Source of the DNA: JAAURB01 sp049649525
GTDB taxonomy: Bacteria; Cyanobacteriota; Cyanobacteriia; Cyanobacteriales; Microcoleaceae
NCBI GenBank assembly: GCA_049649525.1
Contig: JBARZE010000002.1
Location: forward strand, 124,001 to 188,000
DNA: 64,000 nucleotides
Direction of reading: 5' to 3'
Position numbers and translations under genes: made by a program. Positions 44,467 through 53,928 of this stretch are shown here, in pieces. The stretch's first letter is position 1, and each line of letters starts with the position of its first letter. The notes under the pieces are model-generated. The model saw nothing but the letters and a program-made list of their open reading frames with translations. It searched no databases and was not told the origin of the DNA.

Positions 44467-45405
44467 ATGAAGCAACTTGTTATCGCAGAGCGCATTTGCC
44501 TAACGGCCCATGTTGTATCAACCTTATTTGGATTAGCTGGATTATTGATTGTTTTACCCAATCCGGATCTAATTGCTAGCCTACCGCCTTTTGGACAGAC
44601 TTTATTTCAATGGAGTATGGCAACAGGAGGCGTAACTTATATTCTATTTGGTGCAGCTACAGCGCTTCTTTACGGTAGTCGGACACTGGGAATTAAGAAC
44701 ACGTTAGGATTTTTCATTCCGGCTGTATGCTTATCTTTGTGTAGTGAACTACTCGGCACCAGTACAGGGTTTCCCTTTGGTCAATATTATTATTTAAGCG
44801 GCTTAGGTTATAAGATCGCCGGACTCGTTCCATTTACCATTCCCTTATCCTGGTTCTATATGGGCTTAAGCTGTTACTTACTCGCGCGATCTGGGTTAAA
44901 AGTATTAATTAAAAGCGGATGGTGGCGGCATATAATCGCATTAGCGATGGCATCTGTCCTGCTGACTGCTTGGGATTTAGTACTCGATCCGGCTATGAGT
45001 CAAGCCCTAGTCCCATTCTGGCAATTTGATGAAGTGGGTGAATTTTTCGGGATGCCTTATCGCAACCTCACAGGCTGGCTGGGAACAGGTTTACTCTTTA
45101 TGGGAGTTACGGCTGTGCTATGGAGAAAAACCCCCACTATTTTATCTCGGGCGCAACTAACTGTTCCACTGGTGATCTATTTAACCAACTTTCTATTCGG
45201 AGCAGCAATTACAATTGTTGCATTAGATCCTCAGTTCTTACTCCCTGTTAGTTTAAGCGTTTTATTCGGTGTTGTTCCAGCTATTCTATTTTGGTGGACT
45301 GCGAAATATCCACAAGAAAGGATTGAAAGCTTATTGGAAACGACAATCTCTTCAAAAGCAGATCATAGCGACATCGTTAATTCAACAGTTAAAATGCAAA
45401 GCTAA
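44467..45405 (+). CDS. cruF: Carotenoid 1,2-hydratase (gamma-carotene 1'-hydroxylase) CruF
   Basis: From the ATG at 44467 (MKQLVIAERIC) the product has 312 residues; the frame opens earlier, but AGGA-type spacing and the family start favour this one. It is a multispanning protein of the DUF422/CruF family with SELLGTSTGFPFGQYYYLSG, PFTIPLSWFYMGLSCYLL, AWDLVLDPAMS and YRNLTGWLGTG, where the Asp/Glu residues are conserved. It hydrates the 1',2' double bond of the carotenoid psi-end on the way to myxol glycosides. The glycosyltransferase CruG, often near it, is not next to it here. A clear terminator follows. Confidence 0.9.
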   Translation: MKQLVIAERICLTAHVVSTLFGLAGLLIVLPNPDLIASLPPFGQTLFQWSMATGGVTYILFGAATALLYGSRTLGIKNTLGFFIPAVCLSLCSELLGTSTGFPFGQYYYLSGLGYKIAGLVPFTIPLSWFYMGLSCYLLARSGLKVLIKSGWWRHIIALAMASVLLTAWDLVLDPAMSQALVPFWQFDEVGEFFGMPYRNLTGWLGTGLLFMGVTAVLWRKTPTILSRAQLTVPLVIYLTNFLFGAAITIVALDPQFLLPVSLSVLFGVVPAILFWWTAKYPQERIESLLETTISSKADHSDIVNSTVKMQS

Positions 45406-45481
45406 TTTAACCTGAATCAATAATACAAGGTTTTAATACACTAAGTGTATTTTTGCTCGGGTTATATTATCTAATGAACTT

Positions 45482-45522
45482 TCCTCTAATGGGCTATAGA
45501 GTCTGATTAGAGGATTTTTTTT
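45482..45522 (+). terminator. Rho-independent terminator of cruF
   Basis: TCCTCTAAT (45482-45490) pairs with ATTAGAGGA (45506-45514) and is followed by eight T's. The loop is 15 nt. Confidence 0.85.
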
Positions 45523-45906
45523 AATAACCCAATTTAGACTAATATAAATTTATAAAAACATATCACGATCTAAAATATTAAGATGAAAAACCGAATAAAG
45601 ATATTAATCTTGAAGATATAACATTATGCTTTCTTCTATTTTATTCTCATCTATTCCGACAAAATCGATGGTAGTTTGAGAGAATCCAAGAAAATATTAG
45701 TGGGAAAACCGATCGGAGTATGTTAAAACTAGAATTCCCTAGTGATTAAAATATTAAGCCAACTTTCTATTCGCTCATCATCTCAAAACCCGCTTGAGTA
45801 TTCCTTAAAGTGCTAAAATAATATCATCAAAGTCTGAGTGTGAATTATAACTATTTGCAGTCGGCGCTAAATATGATAAATCACGCTGTTAGTCCCAAGA
45901 CAATTA
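45523..45906. other. Intergenic region, 384 bp
   Basis: This is the upstream region of the second response regulator. AT-rich, without a recognisable promoter or hairpin. Confidence 0.35.
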
Positions 45907-46569
45907 ATGCCTTTAACGATCTTGGTTGTTGATGATGATTTAGGGACGCGCCTCTCCATTGGTGATTACCTAGAAATGTCAGGTTATACGGCGATCACTG
46001 CTAAAGATGGACGCGAGGCACTACAACGAGTTGATGAATATAAACCTCACCTGATTGTGACCGATATTGTAATGCCCGAGATGAATGGTTATCAATTGAT
46101 TCGTCAAGTCCGGACTCGTCCCGCTTTTCGCCTGTTACCCGTAATCTTTCTCACTGCTCGTACAAGTGTTGAAGAACGCATTAAAGGGTATCAAATTGGG
46201 TGCGATAATTATTTACCCAAACCGTTTGAATTAGAAGAATTGGGGGTCGTTATTCGTGCTTTATTGGAGCGATCGCAATTAATCGAAGCGGAGTGGCGAT
46301 CTCGACTAGAATCAACCCCTCATCAAGCCTCAGAATATCCCTCGGCACAGACAACTGACGCCGTTCACTCAGTTGAAATTGAATTAACCTCTAGAGAAAA
46401 ACAGGTTCTAGAACAGATTATCGAAGGCTTATCTAATGCTCAGATTGGTCAGCGGTTACATCTGAGTCCCCGTACAATTGAAAAATATGTTAGCAGTTTA
46501 CTGCGAAAAACACAGACAAACAACCGAGCGGAATTGGTTCGTTTTGCTCTGCAAAATCATCTGCAATGA
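45907..46569 (+). CDS. NarL/LuxR-type response regulator
   Basis: A 220-residue regulator with a receiver domain (acidic pair D9/D10, phospho-acceptor D53 in LIVTDIVMPEMNG, Lys in YLPKPFELEEL) and a LuxR-type helix-turn-helix at about 158-216 (LTSREKQVLEQIIEG, LSPRTIEKYVSSLLRKTQ). It has the same layout as the regulator at 13287 but is clearly diverged. No partner histidine kinase is adjacent. Targets are unknown. Confidence 0.92.
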   Translation: MPLTILVVDDDLGTRLSIGDYLEMSGYTAITAKDGREALQRVDEYKPHLIVTDIVMPEMNGYQLIRQVRTRPAFRLLPVIFLTARTSVEERIKGYQIGCDNYLPKPFELEELGVVIRALLERSQLIEAEWRSRLESTPHQASEYPSAQTTDAVHSVEIELTSREKQVLEQIIEGLSNAQIGQRLHLSPRTIEKYVSSLLRKTQTNNRAELVRFALQNHLQ

Positions 46570-46839
46570 ATGCAGTTAAAAATGATCCGTAGAAGAAGAT
46601 CTCAATTATATTGACAAATGTCAGGGGCAGGAATTACCTTCAACTTTCGCCATCAATCATCAATTAATCCCTGTAATATTCAGGATTGACTCAACTGAGT
46701 CTGTATAAAGATAATATCGAGACGCATCATCTCAACCGCTCAAAATCTACTAAGGACAAAACTGTGATAAGTTATGGTGGAATCTCAAATCCCACTTCAG
46801 TCATTATGTAGTGGTATAGAGTTGACTACCGCATAACTT

Positions 46840-47067
46840 ATGAATAACCCATCATTACGCGAAACACCAGTTTATGAACCGGCCGATGTGATTGCATCGC
46901 AACAGCGAGTCTCTTTACTCGACTGGCTCAAAGCAACTGGTCGGCTTATGCTACGAGATGTTCAAGAAACCTCAAAATCGGCAGAGGAAGAAGAAGAAAT
47001 CTCAGAATTAATTGTAGAAGATGCTGCCTACGAAGATGATGACGATGATGACTTCTCAGATGACTAA
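46840..47067 (+). CDS. DUF3134-type acidic small protein
   Basis: A 75-residue protein: MNNPSLRETPVYEPADVI, then VSLLDWLKATGRLMLRD, then an almost continuous acidic tail (EEEEEISELI, DDDDDDFSDD). The arrangement fits the cyanobacterial DUF3134 family as I remember it; its role is unknown. It precedes mraY by about 100 bp in the same direction. Confidence 0.75.
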   Translation: MNNPSLRETPVYEPADVIASQQRVSLLDWLKATGRLMLRDVQETSKSAEEEEEISELIVEDAAYEDDDDDDFSDD

Positions 47068-47162
47068 CTCGAAAATAGTGATCCAGAATTGATGTAGAAT
47101 CTCAGAATCATTGGCTGAGATTTTCAGCTCAGCCCTTCGATTATTTCTACAAATTCTGAAAA

Positions 47163-48287
47163 TTGGTGTTGAGGATTGATTCAAAAATATCTGTGGATAG
47201 TATACCATCACGATCTTTACCGTTAAAACTCTCAGGGCGCACCCTGTTTTGGCTCTTAAGTTTAGGATTGAGTTTGTTTGCCATCATTTGGGATGGAGCG
47301 ACTCAAAACTTCCTAGACTTGAGAGCATCGTTGTTTTTACCCTTTGGAGTCTGCACTCTACTCGGATCCGCTTTGGGATATTGGATCATTCCGGTGCTCA
47401 GTCGCATCAAAGCCGGACAATTTATCCGGGAAGACGGCCCCCAAGCTCATTTACGCAAAGCAGGCACTCCAACAATGGGGGGAATCTTTTTTATCCCGGT
47501 CGGTGTGGCGATCGCCTTAGTTTGGTCAAATTTGACCCCGACAGTGGTTGCCGTTTCCCTCCTGACTTTAGCTTATGGATTAATTGGTTGGCTCGATGAC
47601 TGGCAAATTCTCCGGCGCAAGTCCAATAAAGGCATTAGTCCTCGGGTTAAACTCTTATTACAAGTGGGGTTTGCTGTGCTATTTTGCGGATGGCTAGCGA
47701 TGACTCAATCGGCAACCCTAACAACTGTAGCTTTACCCTTAGGAATTGCTTTACCGCTAGGCTTATTATTTTGGCCGCTAGCAGCTTTTGTGCTTGTTGC
47801 CGAAAGTAACGCCACAAACCTCACTGACGGCGTAGATGGACTCATGGGCGGTTTAGGGGCCATCGCGTTTCTCGGACTCGGTGCTAGTTTAGCTATGACT
47901 CACCCAGAATTAATGATATTTTGTGCCTGTATGAGTGGCTGTTGCTTAGGATTTGTTAGCCACAACCGCAACCCCGCTAAAGTGTTTATGGGAGATACTG
48001 GGGCATTAGCTTTAGGCGGTGGACTGGCAGCAACTGCTCTACTCAGTAATAGTCTGTGGATCTTGTTAATGATCGGTGGCATCTTTCTGATCGAAACCCT
48101 ATCGGTTATTGCCCAAGTCAGTTATTACAAAGCCACAAAAGGCCCTGATGGGGTCGGTAAGCGGTTATTGAGGATGGCACCCTTACATCACCATTTAGAA
48201 CTCTCAGGATGGTCAGAAACGCAGGTTGTGGGGTTATTTTACCTGATTAATGCCCTGCTGGTTAGCTTGGCTTTGCTGGGTCGATAA
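47163..48287 (+). CDS. mraY: Phospho-N-acetylmuramoyl-pentapeptide transferase
   Basis: An integral membrane enzyme that transfers phospho-MurNAc-pentapeptide to undecaprenyl phosphate, forming lipid I for peptidoglycan. About ten membrane helices are visible with the signatures GTPTMGGIFFIPVG, NATNLTDGVDGLMGG, FMGDTGALALGG and APLHHHLELSGW, carrying the three catalytic aspartates. The frame begins with a TTG at 47163, but a GTG at 47167 or 47193 is possible, and the exact start is uncertain. It is not in a mur/fts cluster here. Confidence 0.95.
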   Translation: MVLRIDSKISVDSIPSRSLPLKLSGRTLFWLLSLGLSLFAIIWDGATQNFLDLRASLFLPFGVCTLLGSALGYWIIPVLSRIKAGQFIREDGPQAHLRKAGTPTMGGIFFIPVGVAIALVWSNLTPTVVAVSLLTLAYGLIGWLDDWQILRRKSNKGISPRVKLLLQVGFAVLFCGWLAMTQSATLTTVALPLGIALPLGLLFWPLAAFVLVAESNATNLTDGVDGLMGGLGAIAFLGLGASLAMTHPELMIFCACMSGCCLGFVSHNRNPAKVFMGDTGALALGGGLAATALLSNSLWILLMIGGIFLIETLSVIAQVSYYKATKGPDGVGKRLLRMAPLHHHLELSGWSETQVVGLFYLINALLVSLALLGR

Positions 48288-48386
48288 GTACCTTCATTGC
48301 CTGAGATCACAGGATATTTAGTATTTGCTCGGTATTATCGGAATTGAGCTAGGATTGATTCGCCTTTGTTGTATTCCTGAGCGATA

Positions 48387-49328
48387 GTGAAACCGATGCC
48401 TTACGTTTCTGTGATTATCCCTGTTTATAATGGTGAAGCTGATTTACCAGAATTGATCGACTGTTTGCAAGAGCAAACCTATCCGGCTAACCAGGTTGAA
48501 TATCTGCTGGTTGATAATAATAGTGGCGATCGCAGTTTTGAGACGATCAAAGATGCTGCTACCAACCAACTGAGTCAGATTTCTATTCAGCCTTTACAGG
48601 AAAATCAAGTTCAAAGTTCTTATGCTGCCCGCAACAAAGGCATTCGCGCTGCTAGGGGAACAATTCTAGCGTTTACAGATATGGACTGTCGCCCACAACC
48701 TCAATGGTTGACAGAATTAATTAAACCCTTTGATGATGCAAGTATTGGTATTGTTGCAGGGGAAATTTTAGCTTTACCGGGTAATAGTTGGTTAGAAGAA
48801 TATGCAGATCGGCAAGAAACGTTATCTCAAAAACATACGTTAGCCAATTCTTTCTGTGCTTATGGTCAAACGGCAAATTTAGCCATTAGACGGACAGCAT
48901 TTGAACAAGCGGGGTTATTTCGTCCTCATTTAACCACCGGAGGAGATGCAGACATTTGTTGGCGAATTCAACAAAAAACTGCTTACAAACTTGATTTTGC
49001 AGAAACTGCTATAGTGAAACATCGTCATCGTTCGACACTCGATGAACTTCGTAGTCAATGGTATCGCTACGGTAAATCCAATCGTTATTTGCATCAATTA
49101 CATGGTGTACCTTTGATGAAACGCATGAAGTCCAAAGATTATATTTATCGTTGGAGTCGGTGGATATTAAAAGAGTTACCGAGAGATGGAATTAAGGCAA
49201 CAATAGGTAAAGCTGACGTTGTGGATTTATTTAATACCCCAATTAATTTATTTACAATACAGGCTAGGGAAAAAGGTCAAAAGGAATCTCGATTACCTGA
49301 GTCCGCTCGTGAGATTGAATGGCTTTAA
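48387..49328 (+). CDS. Family 2 glycosyltransferase
   Basis: A 313-residue GT-A enzyme: VSVIIPVYNGEADLPELID, LVDNNSGDRS, YAARNKGIRAARG and the metal-binding FTDMDCRP, with ICWRIQQKTAYKLDF in the acceptor part. It starts with GTG at 48387 or ATG at 48396. It may glycosylate a lipid or carotenoid, but nothing close by settles this. It sits alone after mraY. Confidence 0.87.
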   Translation: MKPMPYVSVIIPVYNGEADLPELIDCLQEQTYPANQVEYLLVDNNSGDRSFETIKDAATNQLSQISIQPLQENQVQSSYAARNKGIRAARGTILAFTDMDCRPQPQWLTELIKPFDDASIGIVAGEILALPGNSWLEEYADRQETLSQKHTLANSFCAYGQTANLAIRRTAFEQAGLFRPHLTTGGDADICWRIQQKTAYKLDFAETAIVKHRHRSTLDELRSQWYRYGKSNRYLHQLHGVPLMKRMKSKDYIYRWSRWILKELPRDGIKATIGKADVVDLFNTPINLFTIQAREKGQKESRLPESAREIEWL

Positions 49329-49609
49329 TCTTCTAATAGATTAGTATGATAATCTTACAATCAAAATGGATTAAACTTACACTTTCTATAATTTTATAAG
49401 TAGTATTTGCTTCCTCAATTAGAAACGAATTACATCGGTGAATAGGGACTTTTTCATTTATTGTATACGCAGATGCATAAGTTATGCCTAGTAATAGATA
49501 AGTATCGAGTTTTGCTCTATCACAATAGATCGGTTTTATCGAAAAGTTAACTCATTAGCATACGGACTATATCTCAATTCTCAAAAATATCCATATAATA
49601 AAAAAATAA
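49329..49609. other. Intergenic region before the decayed gene, 281 bp
   Basis: Very AT-rich; nothing supported. Confidence 0.3.
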
Positions 49610-49949
49610 TTATAATCTAATGTCTCCATCCAAATAAAAGTGAAAAATACTCCTCTTATCTTTATTGTTTAAAGTATTTTTTAGAAGAAGAATATTTTGA
49701 TTGTTTTTATCATATAAATCTATATCTATTTCGCCGATAATAAAACATCCTTCATCATCTTCTGGAGTTTTTTTCAATTGCGAAACCCATAATTTGTGTA
49801 AATCTGATAATTTTATCATATTGTGATTCACCATTAGTCAATTCTAGATTCAAGCTAGATAAAAAAGAATCTAAAGAAATTCCTACTAGCTGACGGCAAG
49901 ACAATGATATCAATTTATCTTAATAAATTTCAAGTTGTTTAATATCCAT
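49610..49949 (-). pseudogene. Decayed small gene, unknown family
   Basis: On the minus strand an ATG at 49949 starts MDIKQLEIY and meets an in-frame TAA, after which the same frame reads on as ISLSCRQLVGISLDSFLSSL and QYDKIIRF. A shift of frame then leads into the 74-codon stretch ending at 49610 (DLHKLWVSQLKKTPEDDEG, then FHFYLDGDIRL). The pieces look like one protein of about 110 residues broken by one stop and one frameshift. The 74-codon piece could also be a small intact gene. It is AT-rich compared with its neighbours. Confidence 0.4.
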
Positions 49950-50072
49950 AATTAAGTTTTTTCTGGCTTAGTTTAATATTCATTCTCCGAAAATGGACTG
50001 AAAAGATCAATAGCAAAAAGTCTGACTTATTATTTTTATCTTAAAATCACCTAGGCTTAATAACTTCTACTG

Positions 50073-50573
50073 TTAATTATCCTCAGATAAAATAGCATAA
50101 CAAAGTTCTGTACCCAGTAATAATGCTTCGGTTAAATCTGTATCTTGTAAATTAGTTTGATGTAAGTTAGACTTATAAAAAATACATCCTTGTAAATTAG
50201 CGCCCCGCAAATCTGCATCACTCAAATCGGCATAAACAAACTTAGTTCCCGTCAGGTTTGCACCGCGTAAGTCTGCGCCTTTGAGAATTGCTTTGAAGAG
50301 TTTGGCTTCGGTTAAATCTGCTTGTTTTAAATCCGCATAAATTAGTCTAGCATTCGTTAAGTCTGCATAAGCTAAATTAGCATGGCTAAGATTAGCAAAT
50401 AAATGAGTATCCTTTAAATCAGCCTTTGTTAGATTAACCCCTTCTAGATTTGCTTGCCACAGCAGTATTCCTTCTAAGTTAACACCGTGTAAGTCCTCAC
50501 CGCGTAAGTCAACACCAATAAACCCTCGTTTTCCGGTGGCATAGCATTCTAAGAGTTCTTCACTTGGTGTCAT
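50073..50573 (-). CDS. Pentapeptide-repeat protein
   Basis: From the ATG at 50573 (MTPSEELLECYATGKRGF) the product has 166 residues; an upstream in-frame ATG at 50621 is less likely. Nearly the whole chain is A(D/N)LXX repeats (GVDLRGEDLHGVNLEG, ANLSHANLAYADLTNARL, GADLRGANLTGTKFV), which fold as a right-handed square beta helix. Function is unknown. Cyanobacteria have many such proteins in cytoplasm and lumen; no signal peptide is visible here. Confidence 0.88.
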   Translation of the reverse strand: MTPSEELLECYATGKRGFIGVDLRGEDLHGVNLEGILLWQANLEGVNLTKADLKDTHLFANLSHANLAYADLTNARLIYADLKQADLTEAKLFKAILKGADLRGANLTGTKFVYADLSDADLRGANLQGCIFYKSNLHQTNLQDTDLTEALLLGTELCYAILSEDN

Positions 50574-50665
50574 AAACGGTATGGTCAGTTTTCCTAACAG
50601 TAGATGAAAGGCGAGTATCATTGAGTCAGGTGTATGTGAAAAAACACCTTGACTCGGAATGAGAA

Positions 50666-51766
50666 CTAGAAAGGAGACAAGCTTTTTATTGCTTTATTGG
50701 CAATATCTGCATAACGCAATTCACCACAGAGAATTTTACTAATCAATTTAGTTGCGGTGGGAACTTTTACGCCCGCTTTATACCCCATTCCAGGAAAGCG
50801 ATAAAATAAGCCAGACAAACGATTTGCCCAGGACATATCTGCGCCCCATTCAGTTTGCATTACCTGGGTATAATTTTCTAGGGCATTGGCATCTCCGGCT
50901 AATGCTGCACTAATACTTTCTGCTGCTTTAACGCCACTAAAAATAGAGGGACGAATGCCTTCAGCCGACAAGGGATCAACGATGCTAGCTGCTTCTCCTG
51001 CGACAACCGCTTGCTGAGTATGCAGGGTTTTATCCCCATCCCACAGACACAACGCACCTTCTTGAATGGGAGCATTACTATCCATCCCCAATAAAGATGC
51101 ATATTGAGTCAGGTCTTTACTTAAGTTCTTGGGTTCACCCCCCCGAAAAGTCGCGATACTCAGAGAATACGAGTCTGCTTTCGGAAATCCCCAAATACTG
51201 CCATTTTTAACTAAACCAAACTCAAAAGTCGGCGGATAATCTGACTCGGCAGCAACATCCATAATCAAACTTTTACGCAATTTTGATTGTTTTAACCCCA
51301 GCCATTTTGCCATCGGTCCATTTGCCCCATCAGCCGCGATTAGATAGCGGGCGGTTAAGGGTTCTGTGGTGGTGTTGACTTGCCAGTGATCCTGTTGAAA
51401 TTCAATTCCTGTGACGGGAGTCTCGTCTTGTAGTTGCGCCCCTTGATTTTGGGCTTGTTGCATCAGAAACTGATCAAACACATCTCGCTGTACCATCCAC
51501 ATGGGAGTCGCCAGATCGGTTTCAACAGTATCGCCTAATTTCCAGGTGTAGCGAATTTTGCTGACTGTTGTCGAAATGGCAGGGGTAAAATCGAAATCGA
51601 ACCATTGAGCAATTGCAGGTGAGACTCCTCCACCGCAGGGTTTGTGACGAGGAAAAGCTTGTTTCTCAACCACTAAAATCGAATGCCCTTGTTTTGCGAG
51701 TGTGTAGGCTGCCGCACCTCCAGCCGGGCCAGCACCAACAATAATGCAGTCAAACATTGTTGTCAT
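50666..51766 (-). CDS. Geranylgeranyl-reductase-family FAD oxidoreductase
   Basis: A 366-residue FAD enzyme. The Rossmann motif CIIVGAGPAGGAAAYTLAK is at residues 6-24, followed by the family-specific HKPCGGGVSP and the second FAD motif GEAASIVDPLSAEGIRPS. The family includes ChlP and other reductases of isoprenoid or thylakoid lipids. It is not clearly ChlP: about 40 residues shorter than is usual and with a different C-terminus. Two copies of this family are common in cyanobacteria. Confidence 0.88.
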   Translation of the reverse strand: MTTMFDCIIVGAGPAGGAAAYTLAKQGHSILVVEKQAFPRHKPCGGGVSPAIAQWFDFDFTPAISTTVSKIRYTWKLGDTVETDLATPMWMVQRDVFDQFLMQQAQNQGAQLQDETPVTGIEFQQDHWQVNTTTEPLTARYLIAADGANGPMAKWLGLKQSKLRKSLIMDVAAESDYPPTFEFGLVKNGSIWGFPKADSYSLSIATFRGGEPKNLSKDLTQYASLLGMDSNAPIQEGALCLWDGDKTLHTQQAVVAGEAASIVDPLSAEGIRPSIFSGVKAAESISAALAGDANALENYTQVMQTEWGADMSWANRLSGLFYRFPGMGYKAGVKVPTATKLISKILCGELRYADIANKAIKSLSPF

Positions 51767-52156
51767 TGATTAGTGATTTACGTTGGATTGTTGTGTATAT
51801 AGTGTCATGATTCCCAATTTAACCCTGACTTGATCTGGGAAACGGGGCAAGCGGTGAAGATGTCTTCTTAATAGATTCATTTCTGCTGAATCTCGATCAT
51901 CTACTCGCTTGTTAAGGGGAATTTAAGGTGATTCCCTCTACCCTCTGTTAGTTGGGTAATGAAGCTAACTGTGAATAAAGATTTTCGCAATCTTTTATAT
52001 GTTAGCTTATCATATTTTGAGGAATATGTTAAATAATTAGATCAAAAAAAAACCTCAAAGTTCAACAATTGAGGTTCATATTTCAATAAAAATTTTAAAG
52101 AATAAAATGTGCTTGAAGATTTCACTTGAAATTGATTGTCCAATAAATCAAGCAAG
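51767..52156. other. Intergenic region, 390 bp
   Basis: It should include the promoter of the FAD-enzyme gene (minus strand). It also holds the frr terminator at 52044-52076. Otherwise nothing was recognised. Confidence 0.4.
52044..52076 (-). terminator. Rho-independent terminator of pyrH-frr
   Basis: On the minus strand AACCTCAA, 8-9 nt, TTGAGGTT followed by seven to nine T's. It lies 81 bp after the frr stop. Confidence 0.85.
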
Positions 52157-52705
52157 TTAAACCGTCATGATATCCTTTTCTTTCACTGCTAAAATGTCGT
52201 CAACTTTACTCGTATATTGATCGGTTAGCTTTTGAATTTGATCTTGTAAATCCCGAGATTCATCTTCCGAGACTTCTTTGTTCTTTTCTTGTTTGCGAAC
52301 CGAATCAATCGCATCACGACGGACACTACGAATGGATACTTTACCTTCTTCGGCATATTTAGCCGCCAATTTCACCAATTCTTTCCGTCGTTCACTGGTG
52401 AGGGGGGGGATATTTAACCGGATAACTTTACCATCATTATTAGGTGTTAGTCCTATATCTGATAATGAAATTGCCTTTTCTATCAAATCTACACTGGAGG
52501 GATCAAACGGTTGAATGGTAATCGTTGAAGCATCGGGTGTATTAATATTGGCCAAAGACTTTAATGGAGTGGGAGATCCGTAATACTCCACCATAATCCG
52601 ATCTAATAAAGAAGTATTCGCCCGTCCTGTACGAATAGTATTGAAAGACCGTTGAGTTGACTCAACTGCCTTCTGCATTGATGTTTTAACCTCAGCTAAC
52701 TTCAC
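52157..52705 (-). CDS. frr: Ribosome recycling factor
   Basis: A 182-residue factor that with EF-G splits post-termination ribosomes. The signatures NTIRTGRANTSLLDRIMVEY, PFDPSSVDLIEKAI and NKEVSEDESRDLQDQIQ are complete. It starts with GTG at 52705; GGAGG at 52711-52715 is 5 nt upstream. Its first 14 bp overlap the end of pyrH, the usual pyrH-frr coupling. Confidence 0.97.
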   Translation of the reverse strand: MKLAEVKTSMQKAVESTQRSFNTIRTGRANTSLLDRIMVEYYGSPTPLKSLANINTPDASTITIQPFDPSSVDLIEKAISLSDIGLTPNNDGKVIRLNIPPLTSERRKELVKLAAKYAEEGKVSIRSVRRDAIDSVRKQEKNKEVSEDESRDLQDQIQKLTDQYTSKVDDILAVKEKDIMTV

Positions 52706-53420
52706 ACAAACCTCCTACAAAGGTACCAACAGATTCTCCACCAACAGCACGACTAATATTGCCCTGCGTGGTTAGATCAAATACAATAATCGGAATATTA
52801 TTTTCCTTACATAAAGCGATCGCGGTACTATCCATTACCTTTAGATCCTGTGCTAACACATGACTATAAGTTAAACTGTTATAACGTCGCGCGTCCGGTT
52901 TAACCTTCGGATCCGCGTCATAGACACCATCAACCTTAGTGGCTTTAAAAATCACCTCAGCATCAATTTCGGCTGCCCGCAAAGCGGCTGTGGTATCGGT
53001 GGTAAAGAAAGGATTTCCGGAGCCGGCTCCAAAAATCACAACCCGGTTAAGTTCTAGGTGACGGATGGCTTTGCGGCGGATGTAAGGTTCTGCAACTTCT
53101 TGCATGGCGATCGCGGTTTGAACTCGAGTCGGTATTCCAACTTGTTCTAAAGAGTCCTGCAGTGTAATTGCATTCATCACAGTCGCGAGCATGCCGACAT
53201 AATCTGCCGTTGCCCGATCCATCCCACGCGAGGCGGCTTTCACTCCCCGAAAGATATTACCACCACCGACGACAATTGCGACCTGAATTCCTTTGGCGAC
53301 TACTTCCCCAACTTCTTGGGCAATATTCTGTACGACGCTTGGATCAATTCCAGATCCCAAGTCACCCATCAAGGCTTCACCGCTCAGCTTGAGTAAAATA
53401 CGTTTGTAAGATTCTCCCAT
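52692..53420 (-). CDS. pyrH: UMP kinase
   Basis: A 242-residue amino-acid-kinase-fold enzyme that phosphorylates UMP to UDP. KRILLKLSGEALMG, VVGGGNIFRG, GAGSGNPFFTTDTTAALRA and DGVYDADPK are present. GGAG at 53427-53430 precedes the ATG at 53420. It overlaps frr by 14 bp. Confidence 0.97.
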   Translation of the reverse strand: MGESYKRILLKLSGEALMGDLGSGIDPSVVQNIAQEVGEVVAKGIQVAIVVGGGNIFRGVKAASRGMDRATADYVGMLATVMNAITLQDSLEQVGIPTRVQTAIAMQEVAEPYIRRKAIRHLELNRVVIFGAGSGNPFFTTDTTAALRAAEIDAEVIFKATKVDGVYDADPKVKPDARRYNSLTYSHVLAQDLKVMDSTAIALCKENNIPIIVFDLTTQGNISRAVGGESVGTFVGGLCEVS

Positions 53421-53928
53421 CTTTCCCTCCTAACTATGATGACAATGATGGGTGTAGACGAATAATCATCCGGTTGACAGGTTGAAATTGTCCCGACAAG
53501 TTTAATAATCCCATAGGTGTAGACATTAAGGTAATCATAATCAGACTCCGGAGGTTAACGATATTCTGGTGAGGGAGTGAGTAGTAGTGATCCGATGGTT
53601 TGCAGTAATGGCACAAGAATTAAATTTCTCGCGCGCTGGGGTAGCGCTGACGGCAGCGAACACATTTTATAATAAGCAGCAACGCCAGCGCCTACTTTTT
53701 GGATTCGGATCGCTATGGCCAACTGTTCGAGTGGAAGTGACTTCCCCCCTAAGATAGCACCAAAGGGGAAAATCACTTTGTAGACTTTCAAGAGTTTTTT
53801 GATGGGTTGCGATCTCGTCTCCTCTAACTGCTGAGTTGTGGCTGTGGTGACTAGACTTAAGGTTTTCAACACTCCCGCTATTAAATGTTTAAATGAAGAC
53901 GGGAGTAGATCAACACCTCAATCAGTCA
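53421..53928. other. Intergenic region, 508 bp
   Basis: Two overlapping minus-strand frames (53434-53616 and 53555-53872) are open but have no family resemblance or ribosome site. The second, with KLLKVYKVIFPFGAILGG, could be a small membrane protein, but the support is weak. No terminator was recognised. Confidence 0.4.

Noticed and set aside
48387..49328. CruG (carotenoid glycosyltransferase) partner of cruF
   Set aside because: It is a generic GT2 of 313 residues, several kilobases away and separated by other genes and a terminator.
53555..53872. 105-codon frame between pyrH and the thioredoxin-fold gene
   Set aside because: No ribosome site or recognisable family; kept only as a note in the intergenic entry.
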